Positions 23,283 through 34,329 of a DNA stretch of 64,000 nucleotides are shown piece after piece (within the stretch, counting starts at the first letter, position 1; every line of letters starts with the position of its first letter). Source of the stretch: Pyxicephalus adspersus (Eukaryota > Chordata > Amphibia > Anura > Pyxicephalidae); contig NC_092859.1 in NCBI RefSeq assembly GCF_032062135.1, positions 33,793,313 to 33,857,312 on the forward strand, given 5' to 3'. The notes under the pieces are model-generated. The model saw nothing but the letters and a program-made list of their open reading frames with translations, did no database searches and had not been told where the DNA came from. The translations under genes and the position numbers were made by a program.

Positions 23283-23840
23283 CATTCTTCTGTCTTCATT
23301 CCATACTCCTTTCCTCTAACTCCTGTCCTCTCTCCTCTCTTTCTCTGCTCAGTCCTTTATCTCCTCTTTTTCTCCCTCTTCCTTTCCCCCTATCCCTCCC
23401 TTTCTATCTCCCTGACCTCTCCCTCTTCTCTCCATCTCTACCTTTCTTTCTCTCCCTCCCCTCTACCTCTTATCCCCTCTCTCTCATTGCTCCTCCATCT
23501 CTATCACTCTTCTCTCTCCCTTTCTTATCCCTTTCCCTCGCTCTTTCTCACGTTCCCTCTCCTATTCTCTCTTTTCTTCATCTTTCTCTCCTCTTGTTTT
23601 TGATCCCTCTCTCCCCGTTGCTTTCTCTTTTTCTCTCCCTCTCTCTTCTCCCTTCTCCCTCTCCTATTCATATCTTTCTCTCTTTTTTTATACCTCTCTA
23701 CCCCTCTTTTCTCCTCTTTCCCTCCCTCTGTTTTCTTTCCCTTCTCTTTTTCTCCCCTCTCTCGTTCATGTCCCCTTACCATTTCTCTTTTTGCCCTCCA
23801 CTCCCTTTGCACGCCCCTTTTCTTCTCTCCCCCACTATCA
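23283..23840. repeat. Polypyrimidine (CTCTCC)n-type tract, about 560 bp
   Basis: The + strand is almost wholly C and T in irregular CTCTCC/CTTTCT units. It gives long spurious Ser/Leu/Pro-rich and Arg/Glu/Lys-rich frames on the two strands. Ends about 50 bp before the hAT insertion. Confidence 0.9.
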
Positions 23841-23881
23841 GAATGTTTCTTCTCAGCACATATTCATATGGCAGAGTCTGA

Positions 23882-23889
23882 TTCCCAAG
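23882..23889 (+). other. 8-bp target-site duplication, left of hAT
   Basis: TTCCCAAG, identical to 29235-29242 on the other side of the element. Confidence 0.9.
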
Positions 23890-24419
23890 TAGGGATAAGT
23901 GAGAAGGCCTCTGACAGTCTCGAAAAAATTTCCTCGAACTTCCGATGGGTCAGCAGAACCAGCGAACCGATTTCGCAAAATCTATTAAAGTCAATGGGCC
24001 GAATTTAATCATTATTAGCCAAGCCCCTGTACATGTTAGAACCGCCAAATTTGCTAGGTATGTGTTGGAGACTAGTGGCAACAAGGGAAAATACAAAAGT
24101 CTCAAAAGACCTTGTGGTTTTTTGGAAAATGGCAGTGATAGCAGGCAAATAGAATTTTGCTTGATGGACAGCATACAGAAGGCAGCATAAAAATTAGGAC
24201 ATTGGGAAAGGGTGAACTCAACCCACTAGCAACAGTCTCTGCCGTCAAAACAGCAGGAGACCTCATTGCTAGATGGCATCATGATCTGGATGACGTGTTA
24301 GGAATGCCACCCATAAAGTTGTGGAGAAGTAGCGCAGTGACATTAGGCAAAAGGATGGAGGGCCAGAGACGGAGCGTAGGTCAGCCAGAGCAGTAGCAGT
24401 GTGTGGCCTCTGATCAGCT

Positions 24420-24910
24420 ATCGCCAGGGAGACCGCATTGGTAAGAGTCATGGAGAGCTGGGTGTAGTGCATCGTCAATGCCACCCAGAAGTGTACAATT
24501 TTAGTGAATGGAGTACTGACAGGGGACAGCAACAACAGCAGGAGGAGGAGGCAGTGGGCCCTGAGAAGGAGCGGGGACTACATTGGTAACTGGCATCTAG
24601 AGCTGGGTGTAGTGCATCATCAATGCCACCCAGAAGTGTACAATTTTAGTGAATGGAGTACTGACAGGCAGCTGCAGGAGGAGACAGTGGGCCCTGAGAC
24701 GGAGCGGGGACTGCAATGGTAAGTGGCATCTAGAGCTGGGTGTAGTGCATCATCAATGCCACCCAGAAGTGTACAATTTTAGTGAATGGAGTACTGACAG
24801 GCAGCAGCAGGAGGAGGCAGTGGGCCCTGAGACGGAGCGGGGACCGCATTGGTAACTGGCATCTAGAGCTGAGTGTACTCCATCTTCAATGCCACCCAGA
24901 AGTGTGTAAT
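24420..24910. repeat. Tandem repeat inside hAT, about 133-145 bp units
   Basis: GAGCTGGGTGTAGTGCAT starts at 24455, 24600 and 24733, with a diverged start at 24866. Each unit contains CACCCAGAAGTGTACAATTT and GTGGGCCCTGAGA.GGAGCGG. Lies between the transposase stop and the 3' terminal repeat. Confidence 0.88.
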
Positions 24911-25399
24911 ACAACTATCTGAAATTTGTGATTAAACGTAGAAGGGCCAGACCAAGATGGTTTTGTGCGCCAGCACTGTTGCTGTGTCTGTGGTGCCAGA
25001 AGCGGTAGGAAGGTAGACGATATTGCTAGTTTGCATCATGAAGTGGATGACATGAATGCCAACCCTCAATCGTACAATACTTAGCTGAAAAATTAGGCAA
25101 AGGCAATGGTCCCTTTCAGTGTGGCACTACTGGGGGTTTTCTTCTCCAGTTTGTTGGCCTCCCGGAAGCAGCAGAAATGTAACGTATATTGCTAGCTGGC
25201 ACAATGGCAAGCATGACATTGGCGATGAATGCCACCCCTGGATATTGGAAAAATTCATCCGAGACAGGCTCAGCTGACAGCGTGTTGGTGATGGCCAGCC
25301 ACAGACTCAGCACAGGAGCAGTGTGGGTTCACAGAGGCATCTTGGTTGGCCAGTGAGTCCTTGTGTCAGTCAATCAGTGACATCTGCAGTGAGGATATG

Positions 25400-27720
25400 A
25401 TAGTTGTTAGTAACCCACCTTTTGTTCATTTTCAAAAAGCTGGGGCAATTGACATTTTCCGGCGACAGTCAGAATCGGTTGTCTGTGACCAGTCCGCCGG
25501 CGGCACTGAAGGTTCTTTCAGACAGAATACTGGATGCCAGGCACAAAAGAAACTTGTGCCAACAGCGGGCAGATTTCCAGCCTGTTGACCCAAAAAATAA
25601 TGGCGTCACTAACTGTCAGGAAATGAATCCTCCTCATAACTGCTGTCGTCAACACCACCACCAGCCAGAAAAGAGCCAACATAATCGTGCACCATGCGCT
25701 TCATCTGTTCTCGATGGTTATGCCCTTCCTTCCCCTGCACTTCACTTGTTTGAGGTGCCCGGATCAGGTTTCGCCAGTCATCCAGAAAATCCCCCCTGCC
25801 TTGGCCTAGACTTTTGGATGTGTGCGGCCTGCTGCCACTACTGCTGCTGCTGCTGCTACAGGGGGATGCGGTGGAGGCAGCAACCCCCTGAGCTCCCTGT
25901 GTGGAATGTGGTGCGCGGAACTCCTCACAGAGCCGGTTGCATAGTATTCTGCTCAGGCGGGCCACCTTTCTTTCTCTTGCGCCGTGTTGGGCAGAAACTG
26001 TGATTTTTGTCTTTGTATTGGTGATCCTGAATGGTGGCAAGCCAGTAATTATCCAATTTTTTAATGCTGCAACTGCAGGGGTCCCTCCATATGCATCACA
26101 ACATGTGGACACACATATGAAAGAGGGGTTCCCTGGGCTCATCTACCTCCTGTCCCTCAGTAGGTGCCATAACATCTTCGTTCTCATCACCCACCTCCTC
26201 CTCTTCAAGCTGCAGCAGTTCCTGTTGTTCCATCGCCCCCACAATGCCTGGGGCGTGACAGCACAAATGCGGGTTGGACGGGTCCTGTCCAGCAGCCCCA
26301 ACATGATCGCCCTCATCATTATCATAATCATCTTCCTCCTACTCCTCCTCTTGAAACTCCTGATGCTGGCAAGTGTCCCTTCTTGCTCCTCTTGATGCTG
26401 GCTGTGCGCTATGCAGTGTAATGTCACATTCATCCTCCTCCCCCATTTCTTCCCCTCCTCTCTCATCGCCAATTCTATCAGGCCACACAAGGTATTATCA
26501 AGCAGAAAGATGATTGGTATGGCGTCGTTCCAGTCTGACCACTCCCGACTCACAACATTTGTGGCCTGCTCAAAGGGGGCCAGTACCTTGCACAGTGTCT
26601 GCATCTGCAGCCACTGGTCACTGGTAAAATATCCCAGTTGTGTGGCTGTACCAAGGGCCCCGCTGCCTCCATGCACCATGCTGACCAAGTAATGGAAGAT
26701 GGCTAGCTTTTGCTCACACAGATGCTGGAGCATGTGTAGGGTGGAGTTCTATCTAGTTACAGTGTCACAAATGAGTCTATGCGGTGGGAGCCTCTGTTGG
26801 TGCTGGATCCTGCTAAGCGCCGCGGCAGCAATAGGGGATCAGTGGACATGGCTGCAGATGGAGCAAGCCTGTCTCAGTAAGTCCTGCAGTCCTGGGTATG
26901 TGCAGAGGAAATTCTGCACCACCAGGTTCAGTACGTGTGCAAAGAAGGGCAAATGTGTTATGCGGCCCATGCGCAGCGTGGCCACAAGGTTGGCCTCATT
27001 GTCGCACACTACGTTGCCTGCTGTGAGCCGGGAGGGTGTCAGCTAAGCCTCAACCTCTCTGTGCAAAGCGGATTTCTCTGGCGGTTTGACTTTTCCCCTC
27101 CAAGGACACCAGTTTCCACACAAGCGTGTGCTTGAGGGAGCCGTAGTGGTGTGTGCACTTCATTCCACCACCGCTCGGCACAGGCCATCAGGTCACGAAA
27201 GGGAGCCGAGTTCACAATGCTGTACGGCAGTAGCTGCAAGACCAATAGTTTGGCTAGACATGAATTGAGTTCAATTACTCTTTTGTTGGTTGGGCCCATA
27301 GCCTGATGCCTTGCGAAGAACTCTGGTAGAGTAGGCTGAAGGGACTGGGAGCTAGGGGTGCTGAAGGGGTCACTGGAGTACCCATCTTGCGGTGACAAAC
27401 ATCGTCTGACGCCACAAAACCTGCGGACAGAAGCTAATACTCCATTGCAGCTGGAAGTCTGGCTGGCACCAACCTCCTGATACGTACCAGCAAGGACAGT
27501 TGGAGCTGGAGAAGGACTCAATGGAGATGAAGAAGAGACGATGACGTGGTTGCACCTCCTTCAGGAGAACGCAAGTACTGCTCCCACTTTGGTTTGTGGT
27601 TCTTGCGCATGTGGGAAAGCAGGGATGTTGTACCCAAATGTGATCCGGCTTCTCATCTGCGGATCTGCCTGTGGCACAGGATGCAGATTGCTACGCATTC
27701 AGCATGAAAAAGGACCACAC
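25400..27720 (-). pseudogene. BED zinc-finger hAT transposase, broken
   Basis: hAT transposases cut and paste the element from its terminal repeats using an RNase H-like core. Fragments on the - strand in family order: BED finger start VWSFFMLNA (near 27720) with an in-frame TAG, then in another frame CILC...HMRKNHKPKW (Cys2-His2 ligands; 27660-27590); a region with LPEFFARHQAMG and LPYSIVNSAPFRDLM (27350-27190), the typical N-terminal helical part; a core fragment with WLQMQTLCKVLAPFEQAT and SDWNDAIPIIFLL (26620-26490); and the C-terminal dimerisation motif SERTFSAAGG near 25510-25470, followed by a TGA where family members read on. At least one frameshift (BED) and several stops are visible. 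Upstream frame 28017-28514 may be an N-terminal extension or leader sequence; unclear. Long + strand frames here are shadows. Confidence 0.88.
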
Positions 27721-28537
27721 TGGAGAGATGCATGCAACCACTCTGCTGCTCTTTTTCTTTGCTGCCTCTGCGTCTGGTGGGTGCCCTGCATCAGCTCCAC
27801 CTCCCCCATGGTCACATTGTCCCTGACTGTTCCCCTGCTTGTGACCGCTCCTCTGTCTTTTCTTTGGGACTCACAAGAGGCAGATTGTGGGTCCCTTCCA
27901 TCCCCAGTCTGTTGATGCTGCCTTTCCTCTACGTCTGTTTCGGAACTGCTGCTAGCCCTTACACACACCGGTGGTTCCCAGGTGACATCACAGTCAACAT
28001 CATCCTCATTTTCATCTTAACCAACCTCTGCAAATGCAGCCCCTGATCCAGAACCCCTGCCCAGCAAGCGCTGACCACACTCTTCAAGAGTCTCAAAGTC
28101 TGCCTCCTGCTCTGAAATTTGCACTGACAGATCCTCAGGCTGTTCGTCAAACAACAAGGGAGAGTCATCGGGAGGTACAGGCACATTAGCCATGCTAACT
28201 CCTGCTTTTGCTCCTGTAATGCTGTGCTGGTTGTTGCTGCTGCTGCAGAAAAAGAGCCTGCTGCACTTGAGGCCCCTGAGACCCAGTTCACAATACTCTC
28301 CACATGACATGGCTGTATGATTGTATACCGCCCTCTCAATACATTTACCGGCATACTGGTGCTCCGCACACATTTCAGACCTGTTTGACAACTTCTGCTG
28401 CTGCCTCCAACAGTTTGCTGCTGCTGCTGTCCTACAGTGGCGGATTCCCGGGGAATATGCCCCCTGCCAGATGTGGCAGGTCACGCCACGCCTTCCCCTG
28501 CGTCTACCGCTCATCTTTTACTTATTCGGGCAAAAAT

Positions 28538-28845
28538 GCACCTGTAGCAAATGGTTTCTTTGGTAAATAGGAACAGGTATCAAACACTGAAATATCTGTA
28601 TTTTTTTTATAGTAGGACATAAATGTTTCTGTACCAAACGGGCTTCTTTGGTAAATAGCAAGAGGTATCACACTGAAATATCTGTATTTTTTTATAGTAG
28701 TACAGAAATTTTTCCGTACCAAACGGGCTTCTTTGGTAAATAGCAAGAGGTATCAAACACTGAATTATCTGTATTTTTTAAGTAGGACAGAAATTTTTCT
28801 GTACCAAACAGGCTTCTTTGGTAAATAGGAACAAGTAGCATAAAA
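28538..28845. repeat. Tandem repeat inside hAT, 85-88 bp units
   Basis: TTCTTTGGTAAATAG recurs at 28556, 28644, 28729 and 28814, each followed by an A-rich block and ATCTGTATTTTTT. Lies 5' of the transposase gene, between it and the terminal repeat. Confidence 0.88.
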
Positions 28846-29234
28846 AACTAAAAAATCTTTATATATACAGATATACAGAAGGCTCCTAAATTGTCCCTGT
28901 CACAATCCAAATCTCTCCCTGCTTCTACCCTTCACACAGAACACAAGATTGACTGACTAACCCCTCCCTCCTTCCCTGTATATATGCCTCTGCTGTATAG
29001 ATTTCTCCTGTTTGGCTGCTGGGCTTTGCTTTTCATCCTGGGAGCAAATGATTTGCTCCCAGCCGTGATTCTCGCTGGAAGTCGCCGTTACTGCCCCCTG
29101 CTTTTTCCCTCGTTCGTTCGGTGAGAATACGACCTCATGGCAAATCACAAGGCCATTTCCGCTTACATGTTCGGTAAGCAAGAAAGGCCCTTCGCCGCGA
29201 GATCGAAATACCAAATCTCGCTCACTCATCCCTT

Positions 29235-29242
29235 TTCCCAAG
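29235..29242 (+). other. 8-bp target-site duplication, right of hAT
   Basis: TTCCCAAG, identical to 23882-23889. Confidence 0.9.
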
Positions 29243-30239
29243 TAGTGTGCTGCCCTACCCTCTCCAAGGCCACAAAGTATTATTACAAGTCACTTACAGA
29301 TACTGATGCTAATGTCAATAAAAAATTATTTTAATGAATACATGACAGCATTAAAATATGTGTAAAACTACAGAAAAACTAAAAACATTTACTTGTGTCC
29401 TGCATGGAACATTTCATGGAGAACAGGAAGTGAAAAGAAATCTCCCGAAAGTGAGGGTAGTTTCTATCTTTATTATTTGTTCCCATTGGACAGTGGTTAA
29501 CAGGACACAGAGTGTTCCACCTGGGACTTGGAAGGCTAAGCTTCCTCCCTCCCCAGAAAAAAGAAAAAGGTTTGCCTTATAGTTAGTGACACATCTATGG
29601 ACTTTGTAGATTTTGAGTTTTTTGCCTGTTGTTTAGCTTTAATTGTGCTGTGCCAGCTCTGTAGCAAGCTGTGCCTCCATTCCTGATGTGTACCTAGATA
29701 AGTATGGTAATACCCATTTATTATCTGCCTGGAGTATTAAGTAGAATAGAAATCTGTCCCCACATTCTCAGTCACTCCCATGAAGCAGAAACATAAATAT
29801 AGATTTGTACAATACGGCCAGTGTTTTCTTGTCTATTTCCGAAGAATAGGATTTAAAGCAGGACAACATGACCAAGACATAATTCCTACATCCAAGATAA
29901 TAATTACCCACAAAGTAATTTGCCTTGGAAATTCCTGTGTGACCAAAAATTCAAGTGTACAAAACAAAAAAAAAGAAAATCTTTTATAATACAGTCTATA
30001 CTGGCATTATTACAGCACCTTTTGTCTTTCTGTGTCCTCTGAGTAACATAATTTAATTACCTGTTGATCCTGCCAGGGAATGCTCTCTTTCCACTTTTGG
30101 CCTGTATGCATCCAATTGTTTTTTTTCCCAGAGCAGTTTTGAAGAATGTTTCCATATCAACTGTTTAGAAGTCATCTCTTCACTGAGTAGACTTCAGTAT
30201 TCTGCAGTGTGATTGGTTGCTTTGGAAAATTGCTCTGTA
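29243..30239. other. Intergenic, no gene recognised
   Basis: AT-rich unique-looking sequence. The only remarkable string is TACCTGTTGATCCTGCCAG at 30058-30076, which resembles the 5' terminus of 18S rRNA with one base missing. Confidence 0.5.
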
Positions 30240-31132
30240 CACATGCTCTTTTAGGAGTGGTAAGGTAAGTGATTAATCACACATGTGTAATGTAAGGAGG
30301 CGGGCACTGGGAGCTGGGGAGGAAATTTAGGACACACCCATGAGTAATAAAGAGGGGCAGAGGGAGAGTGATTCAACACTTGCCCATTTGTAAGGAACAG
30401 AGGCAAAAGAAAGCTAAGAAAGGTTATTCATCACATGCCAATGTGTATAGAGGTGGGATATGGATGATATAAGGTAGGTGATTAATCACATGCCCATGTG
30501 TAAGGAAGAGGGACATGAAGGATTTAGGGTAGGTGATTAATCACATGCAGATGTGTAAGGAGGAGAGACATGAAAAATATAGGGTAGGTGATTTACCACA
30601 TGCCCATGTGTAAAGTGGAAGGATATGAAGGATATAGGGTAGGTGATTCATTACATGCCCATGTGTATGGAGGAGGAACATGAAGGATATAGGGTAGGTG
30701 ATCCATTACATGCACATGTGTAAGGAGGAGGGGTAGAGAGATGTAGAGTAGTATATATGTAAAGAAGTGGGGCAGAAGAAGCTAAGGAAATTTATTGATC
30801 AGGAGTATGTGAAACAAGGCAAAGAAGGATGCAAGGGACTCAATAAATATTTGTGTAAGGAGGGAGGTCAGAGGAGCTTGGGAAATTTATCACACACTAA
30901 GGGAGTAACTAAGGGCATATAAGTATGTTTACAGAGGCAATGCCGAGGATGCTAGGTAAGATGGTTCCTCACACACCCATGTGTAAGGAGCAGGTGTAGA
31001 ACGCGCTTGGGATATTTAATTATCACACATGTGTAAGAAGTCAGAGTAGAAGGAATTAGTACTAGTAGGAGGAGTGGGTGACATATCACATGCACTTATG
31101 TAAGGTGGAGCAGAGGATATTAGGGGATGTGA
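30240..31132 (+). repeat. Minisatellite, 55-bp units with degenerate flanks
   Basis: GGGTAGGTGATT units start at 30472, 30527, 30582, 30637 and 30692, exactly 55 bp apart, each with CACATGC.CATGTGTAAGG and GACATGAAGGATATA. Degenerate units extend from about 30240 to 31132, where the short hAT element interrupts the array, and resume briefly at 31713-31735. Confidence 0.9.
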
Positions 31133-31140
31133 TTCATGAC

Positions 31141-31712
31141 TAGGGATGAGCGAGAATGCCTCTGACATTCTCACGAAAATTTCCCCGAACTTCCGTTGGG
31201 TCCGCAAAAATTCATCGAATGGATTTTGTGAATTCAATTGAAGTGTAGGTTCCCACGCTCCCTGGGCTGTACTTATTGATAAGTACAGCCCAGGGAGCGT
31301 GGGAACCTGCGGTCACAGCTGATTGGAGGCACGCAAGTGCCTCCAATCAGCTGTGACTGCAGACAAACTCCAGATGAACTCTCATTGGAGTTTCTCCATT
31401 GAGAGTTCATCTGAGTTCTGTTCCCACGGTCACCGGGCTGTACTTATCTTTGATAGGTACAGCCCAGTGACCGTGGGAACCTGCGATCAGAAAAGCTGAT
31501 TGGAGGCATGTGGGTGCCTCCAATCAGCTGTGACTGCAGGCGAACTCCAGATGAACTCTCAATGGGGATTATCCATTGAGAGATCAACTGAGTTCAGCGA
31601 GAACACATCCTCGTGGTGAATTACATGGCCGTTCTTGTCTACATGTTCTGTAAGCGAGAAAGGCCCAATTCGCCGCAAGATTGAAATTAAAAAAATTGCT
31701 CACTCATCCCTA
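31141..31712. mobile_element. Short non-autonomous hAT element, 572 bp
   Basis: Ends TAGGGATGAGCGAG and GCTCACTCATCCCTA, flanked by the perfect 8-bp duplication TTCATGAC (31133-31140 and 31713-31720). The first 100 bp and last 100 bp resemble the ends of the 5.3-kb hAT at 23890-29234 (for example CTCTGACA.TCTC.CGAAAATTT and AAGCGAGAAAGGCCC). The middle holds two large inverted structures built from GTTCCCACG.TCCC.GGGCTG and CTGATTGGAGGCA.G, and no coding sequence. Confidence 0.92.
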
Positions 31713-31720
31713 TTCATGAC

Positions 31721-32749
31721 ATGCTCATGTGTAAGAAGGCCAGGCAATGAACACAGAAAAACTTCAGATTCCTAAATGTAAATGTTAGAAGCCACACTAC
31801 ATAAATGTCCCTAAGAGAAAACAACCATCATAGAAAAAAGGTTAGTCCTGCTATACTTCCAATAAAAAAAGCTTCCTTTGACTGGACTTCCACTTTAATA
31901 CCAGGGAGACGTAATATATTTTTGTTATATTACACAATACTTTCATTTTCCTTTGGGTGAAGCCATCTGGATGTTTCTTCGATTATTCTGCTTTGGGAAG
32001 CTTGAAATGAGTCATGACCAAGTAAATTTAAAACAGTTTCTCTGAAAATAGGAAGATCTTTTAGCAATTCACGGAAGAACGATTCTAAACAACACAAATA
32101 AAACTCTCCGTGGCAGCTGCGATTGTTAAAATTGTACTGCGAACAAAAGTAAACGATATACAGCACACAAGGCAGTCTGTTACTAGCCCTAGCACAGCAG
32201 GTATTGTTTGGCCTAACTGTAACAGGTTTAATACATGTTGTTCCTTTACATTGAGCTTCCTGTCATGGGGTGACAACACTGATCGTTCTACAGTGAAATG
32301 GGACAGCATTGTTGTCACCCTGTGGAAAGGGTATTTTAAGTTAAACATGTAGTTTTAAATGGTGGTTACAGCACTTGAAAGCTAACGAAACTTACAGTTT
32401 CTAAGTCATATAAATAAAAACTGACTGTAAGCATCTACAGAACTGTGGTAAAAATAAAATTAAAGAAATCTAGACTGAGCTATAGTGAGCATTTTGAAAC
32501 TTTGGGTGTCAACACGAAAAACATTTCCAACTCAGACTACACACAACAATAAAATATAAACTTTTTACGTATTTATTATACACTGATGAACGATAGATAT
32601 AAAGTTACACACACAGCTAAAAGACTCAGAACATGTGGTACACACCCTCTACTATTCCCTACAGAGGAGGGATATATCCTCTACTTCTCCCTGTAGAAGA
32701 TGGTCATACCCTTCCCTCTCCCTGTAGATGGTCATCCCCCTCCTATTGT
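31721..32749. other. Intergenic, with a 32262-32325 hairpin
   Basis: GGGTGACAACACTG and CATTGTTGTCACCC form a hairpin. No gene recognised. The open frames of both strands across it are chance. Confidence 0.5.
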
Positions 32750-32877
32750 GCATAAATTCCCCCACCTACTAGATTGTAAGCTCTTCGGGGCAGGGTCCTC
32801 TCCTTCTGTATTACTGTCTGTATTAGTCTGTCATTTGCAACCCCTATTTAATGTACAGCACTGCGTAATATGTTGGG
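32750..32877 (+). repeat. LINE-2-like 3' tail fragment
   Basis: TAGATTGTAAGCTCTTCGGG, GCAGGGTCCTCTCC, TGTCATTTGCAACCCC, TATTTAATGTACAGCACTGC and TAATATGTTGG: the 3'UTR of the LINE-2-type element, cut at its 3' side by MITE A. Confidence 0.85.
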
Positions 32878-33048
32878 TTAGCTAGGTGATTAAGCAAACC
32901 TGAAATGGATTTCTTCAATGGCATTTGCTATTTGCTAGCAAATGCTTTGAATCCTGGACCAGATCCATCCCAGGTTTGTTGGATCACCCAGCTTCACTGG
33001 TGAAAGTGTATTCTCTCCAGCCTTAGAGAGCTTTAATAAATCAGGCCC
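32878..33048. repeat. Foldback MITE family A, copy inserted into the LINE-2 tail
   Basis: GTTAGCTAGGTGATTAAGC to AGAGAGCTTTAATAAATCAGGCCC. The right outer arm is complete and the left outer arm is missing. Confidence 0.82.
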
Positions 33049-33055
33049 ATTGCCT

Positions 33056-33290
33056 CTCTATCCCTGCAGAGGATAGACACACCCCTGCACAGGGGACACA
33101 CCCCTTCATCCTTCCTGCAGAGGATAGACACACCCCTGCACAGGAGACACACCTCTTCCTCCTCCCTGCAGAGGATAGGTACACCCCTGCACAGGAGACA
33201 CACCCCTTCATCCTCCCTGCAGAGGTCAGACATGCTCTCTTTTTCTCCCTGCATAGGATGGACATGTGCGCTTTCATTCTCCTTGCAGAA
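33056..33290 (-). repeat. Minisatellite, 51-bp units
   Basis: CTGCAGAGG starts at 33064, 33115, 33166 and 33217, exactly 51 bp apart, with CACACCCCTGCACAGG in each unit. Because 51 is a multiple of three, two - strand frames stay open with a 17-residue Cys-rich repeat. Not treated as a gene. Confidence 0.88.
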
Positions 33291-34329
33291 ACACACTGTG
33301 CTTTATAAATTCAGCAAACAACTACACAGGCATTAGCATTTACATAATTGTGCCATTTCTTAGCCAGTTTTATAAATTTGGGTATTTCCATTAAAAGGTC
33401 CTTTTGATGCTACACCAAACTTTCTCAGACAATTTAATGTTTTCACTGATTTCCCAGTTCTCTGGTTGTGTAACATTCTGTTCAGAAGATTAGGGGAATA
33501 TTTTAAATAGTATTTTTTGTGTCTGACTCTCACAACAAACAAAACATCTAACTTGAACGGGTGTTGACAAAGTTTCTGTTTTTGCTTGGCCCTATTATGC
33601 TGATCTGGACGTTAAGGAAGACAAGCCATCTGCTGGAGCCATTACACATTAGGTCGGCAAATTCCAGAGCTTCACCCCGAAAGGACAATAGGAAAGCTAT
33701 AAACAAGATTAGACGATATTTACAAATGAAGAGGTTGATTTCTATACGACAGATGTCTCCCTTCATAGTAAACTAAATGCCTGCCAAAAGAATCAGTCAT
33801 ATGTGAGATTTAAAGTGAACAGAACTCTAGTAGGGATGCTCATAAAAAGCCAGACAGAGGGTAAGTAAATAATCACCAATATTGCCTGTGGGCTCCCTGC
33901 AGCTAATATATAGACATTACTGACTTCTCTCTCTGTGTAGAATCTTGGTGGAGGCAGGGCTTTCCTTCCACATGTCAGATTCTCCAGCAAGGAGAACATT
34001 GAGCAGTACTGTAGGGACACCACCAAATTTTATCATATTAGCACTTGGAGTTAGATCTCACACTGCAGAATCTACACCCAGAAGTTTGTATAAGAGGATT
34101 ACCTAGGCACCCTCATATACCAAGGGGAATTCCAAATAACAATTACAATTTAAGGGTTGCTTATGTAACAGGTTCACTAATAGTCCAACCAAATATTTTT
34201 TTAAGGTTTTAATCATGTAGAATTGATTGGAACAACTGGTATGTTTTTGGTTTTTCATTTTTGTCTGTATACCTATTAGGAAAAATGTGTTTCCTGTCCC
34301 TGAGATACAGTATAGTATACAGAATTATT
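33291..34329. other. Intergenic, no gene recognised
   Basis: AT-rich, no repeat of high confidence. Short opposing frames at 33548-33776 are chance overlaps. Confidence 0.5.

Larger units (their letters stand above)
23890..29234 (-). mobile_element. hAT-superfamily DNA transposon, 5345 bp, decayed autonomous copy
   Basis: Left end TAGGGATAAGTGAG, right end CTCACTCATCCCTT (reverse AAGGGATGAGTGAG), flanked on both sides by the 8-bp duplication TTCCCAAG (23882-23889 and 29235-29242). Terminal inverted repeats starting TAGGG with an 8-bp target duplication are diagnostic of hAT elements. The - strand encodes a broken BED-finger hAT transposase (about 27720 to 25400). Subterminal regions hold two tandem arrays (24420-24910 and 28540-28840). 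A 572-bp element sharing both ends is at 31141-31712. The perfect duplication suggests modest age, but the gene has several lesions, so this copy is not autonomous now. Confidence 0.92.

Noticed and set aside
23249..23881. 210-codon open frame on the + strand
   Set aside because: Lies in the C/T tract; Ser/Leu/Pro composition follows from low complexity, with the mirrored strand giving Arg/Glu/Lys.
25404..26692. Long + strand frames (199, 164 and 93 codons)
   Set aside because: Antisense of the hAT transposase; the - strand carries the family motifs.
30058..30076. 18S rRNA gene start
   Set aside because: Only 19 nt match; following sequence is unrelated, so no rRNA feature was called.
33056..33290. 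Possible CRISPR-like array
   Set aside because: Repeats are contiguous 51-bp units with no distinct spacers, in vertebrate DNA; a minisatellite.
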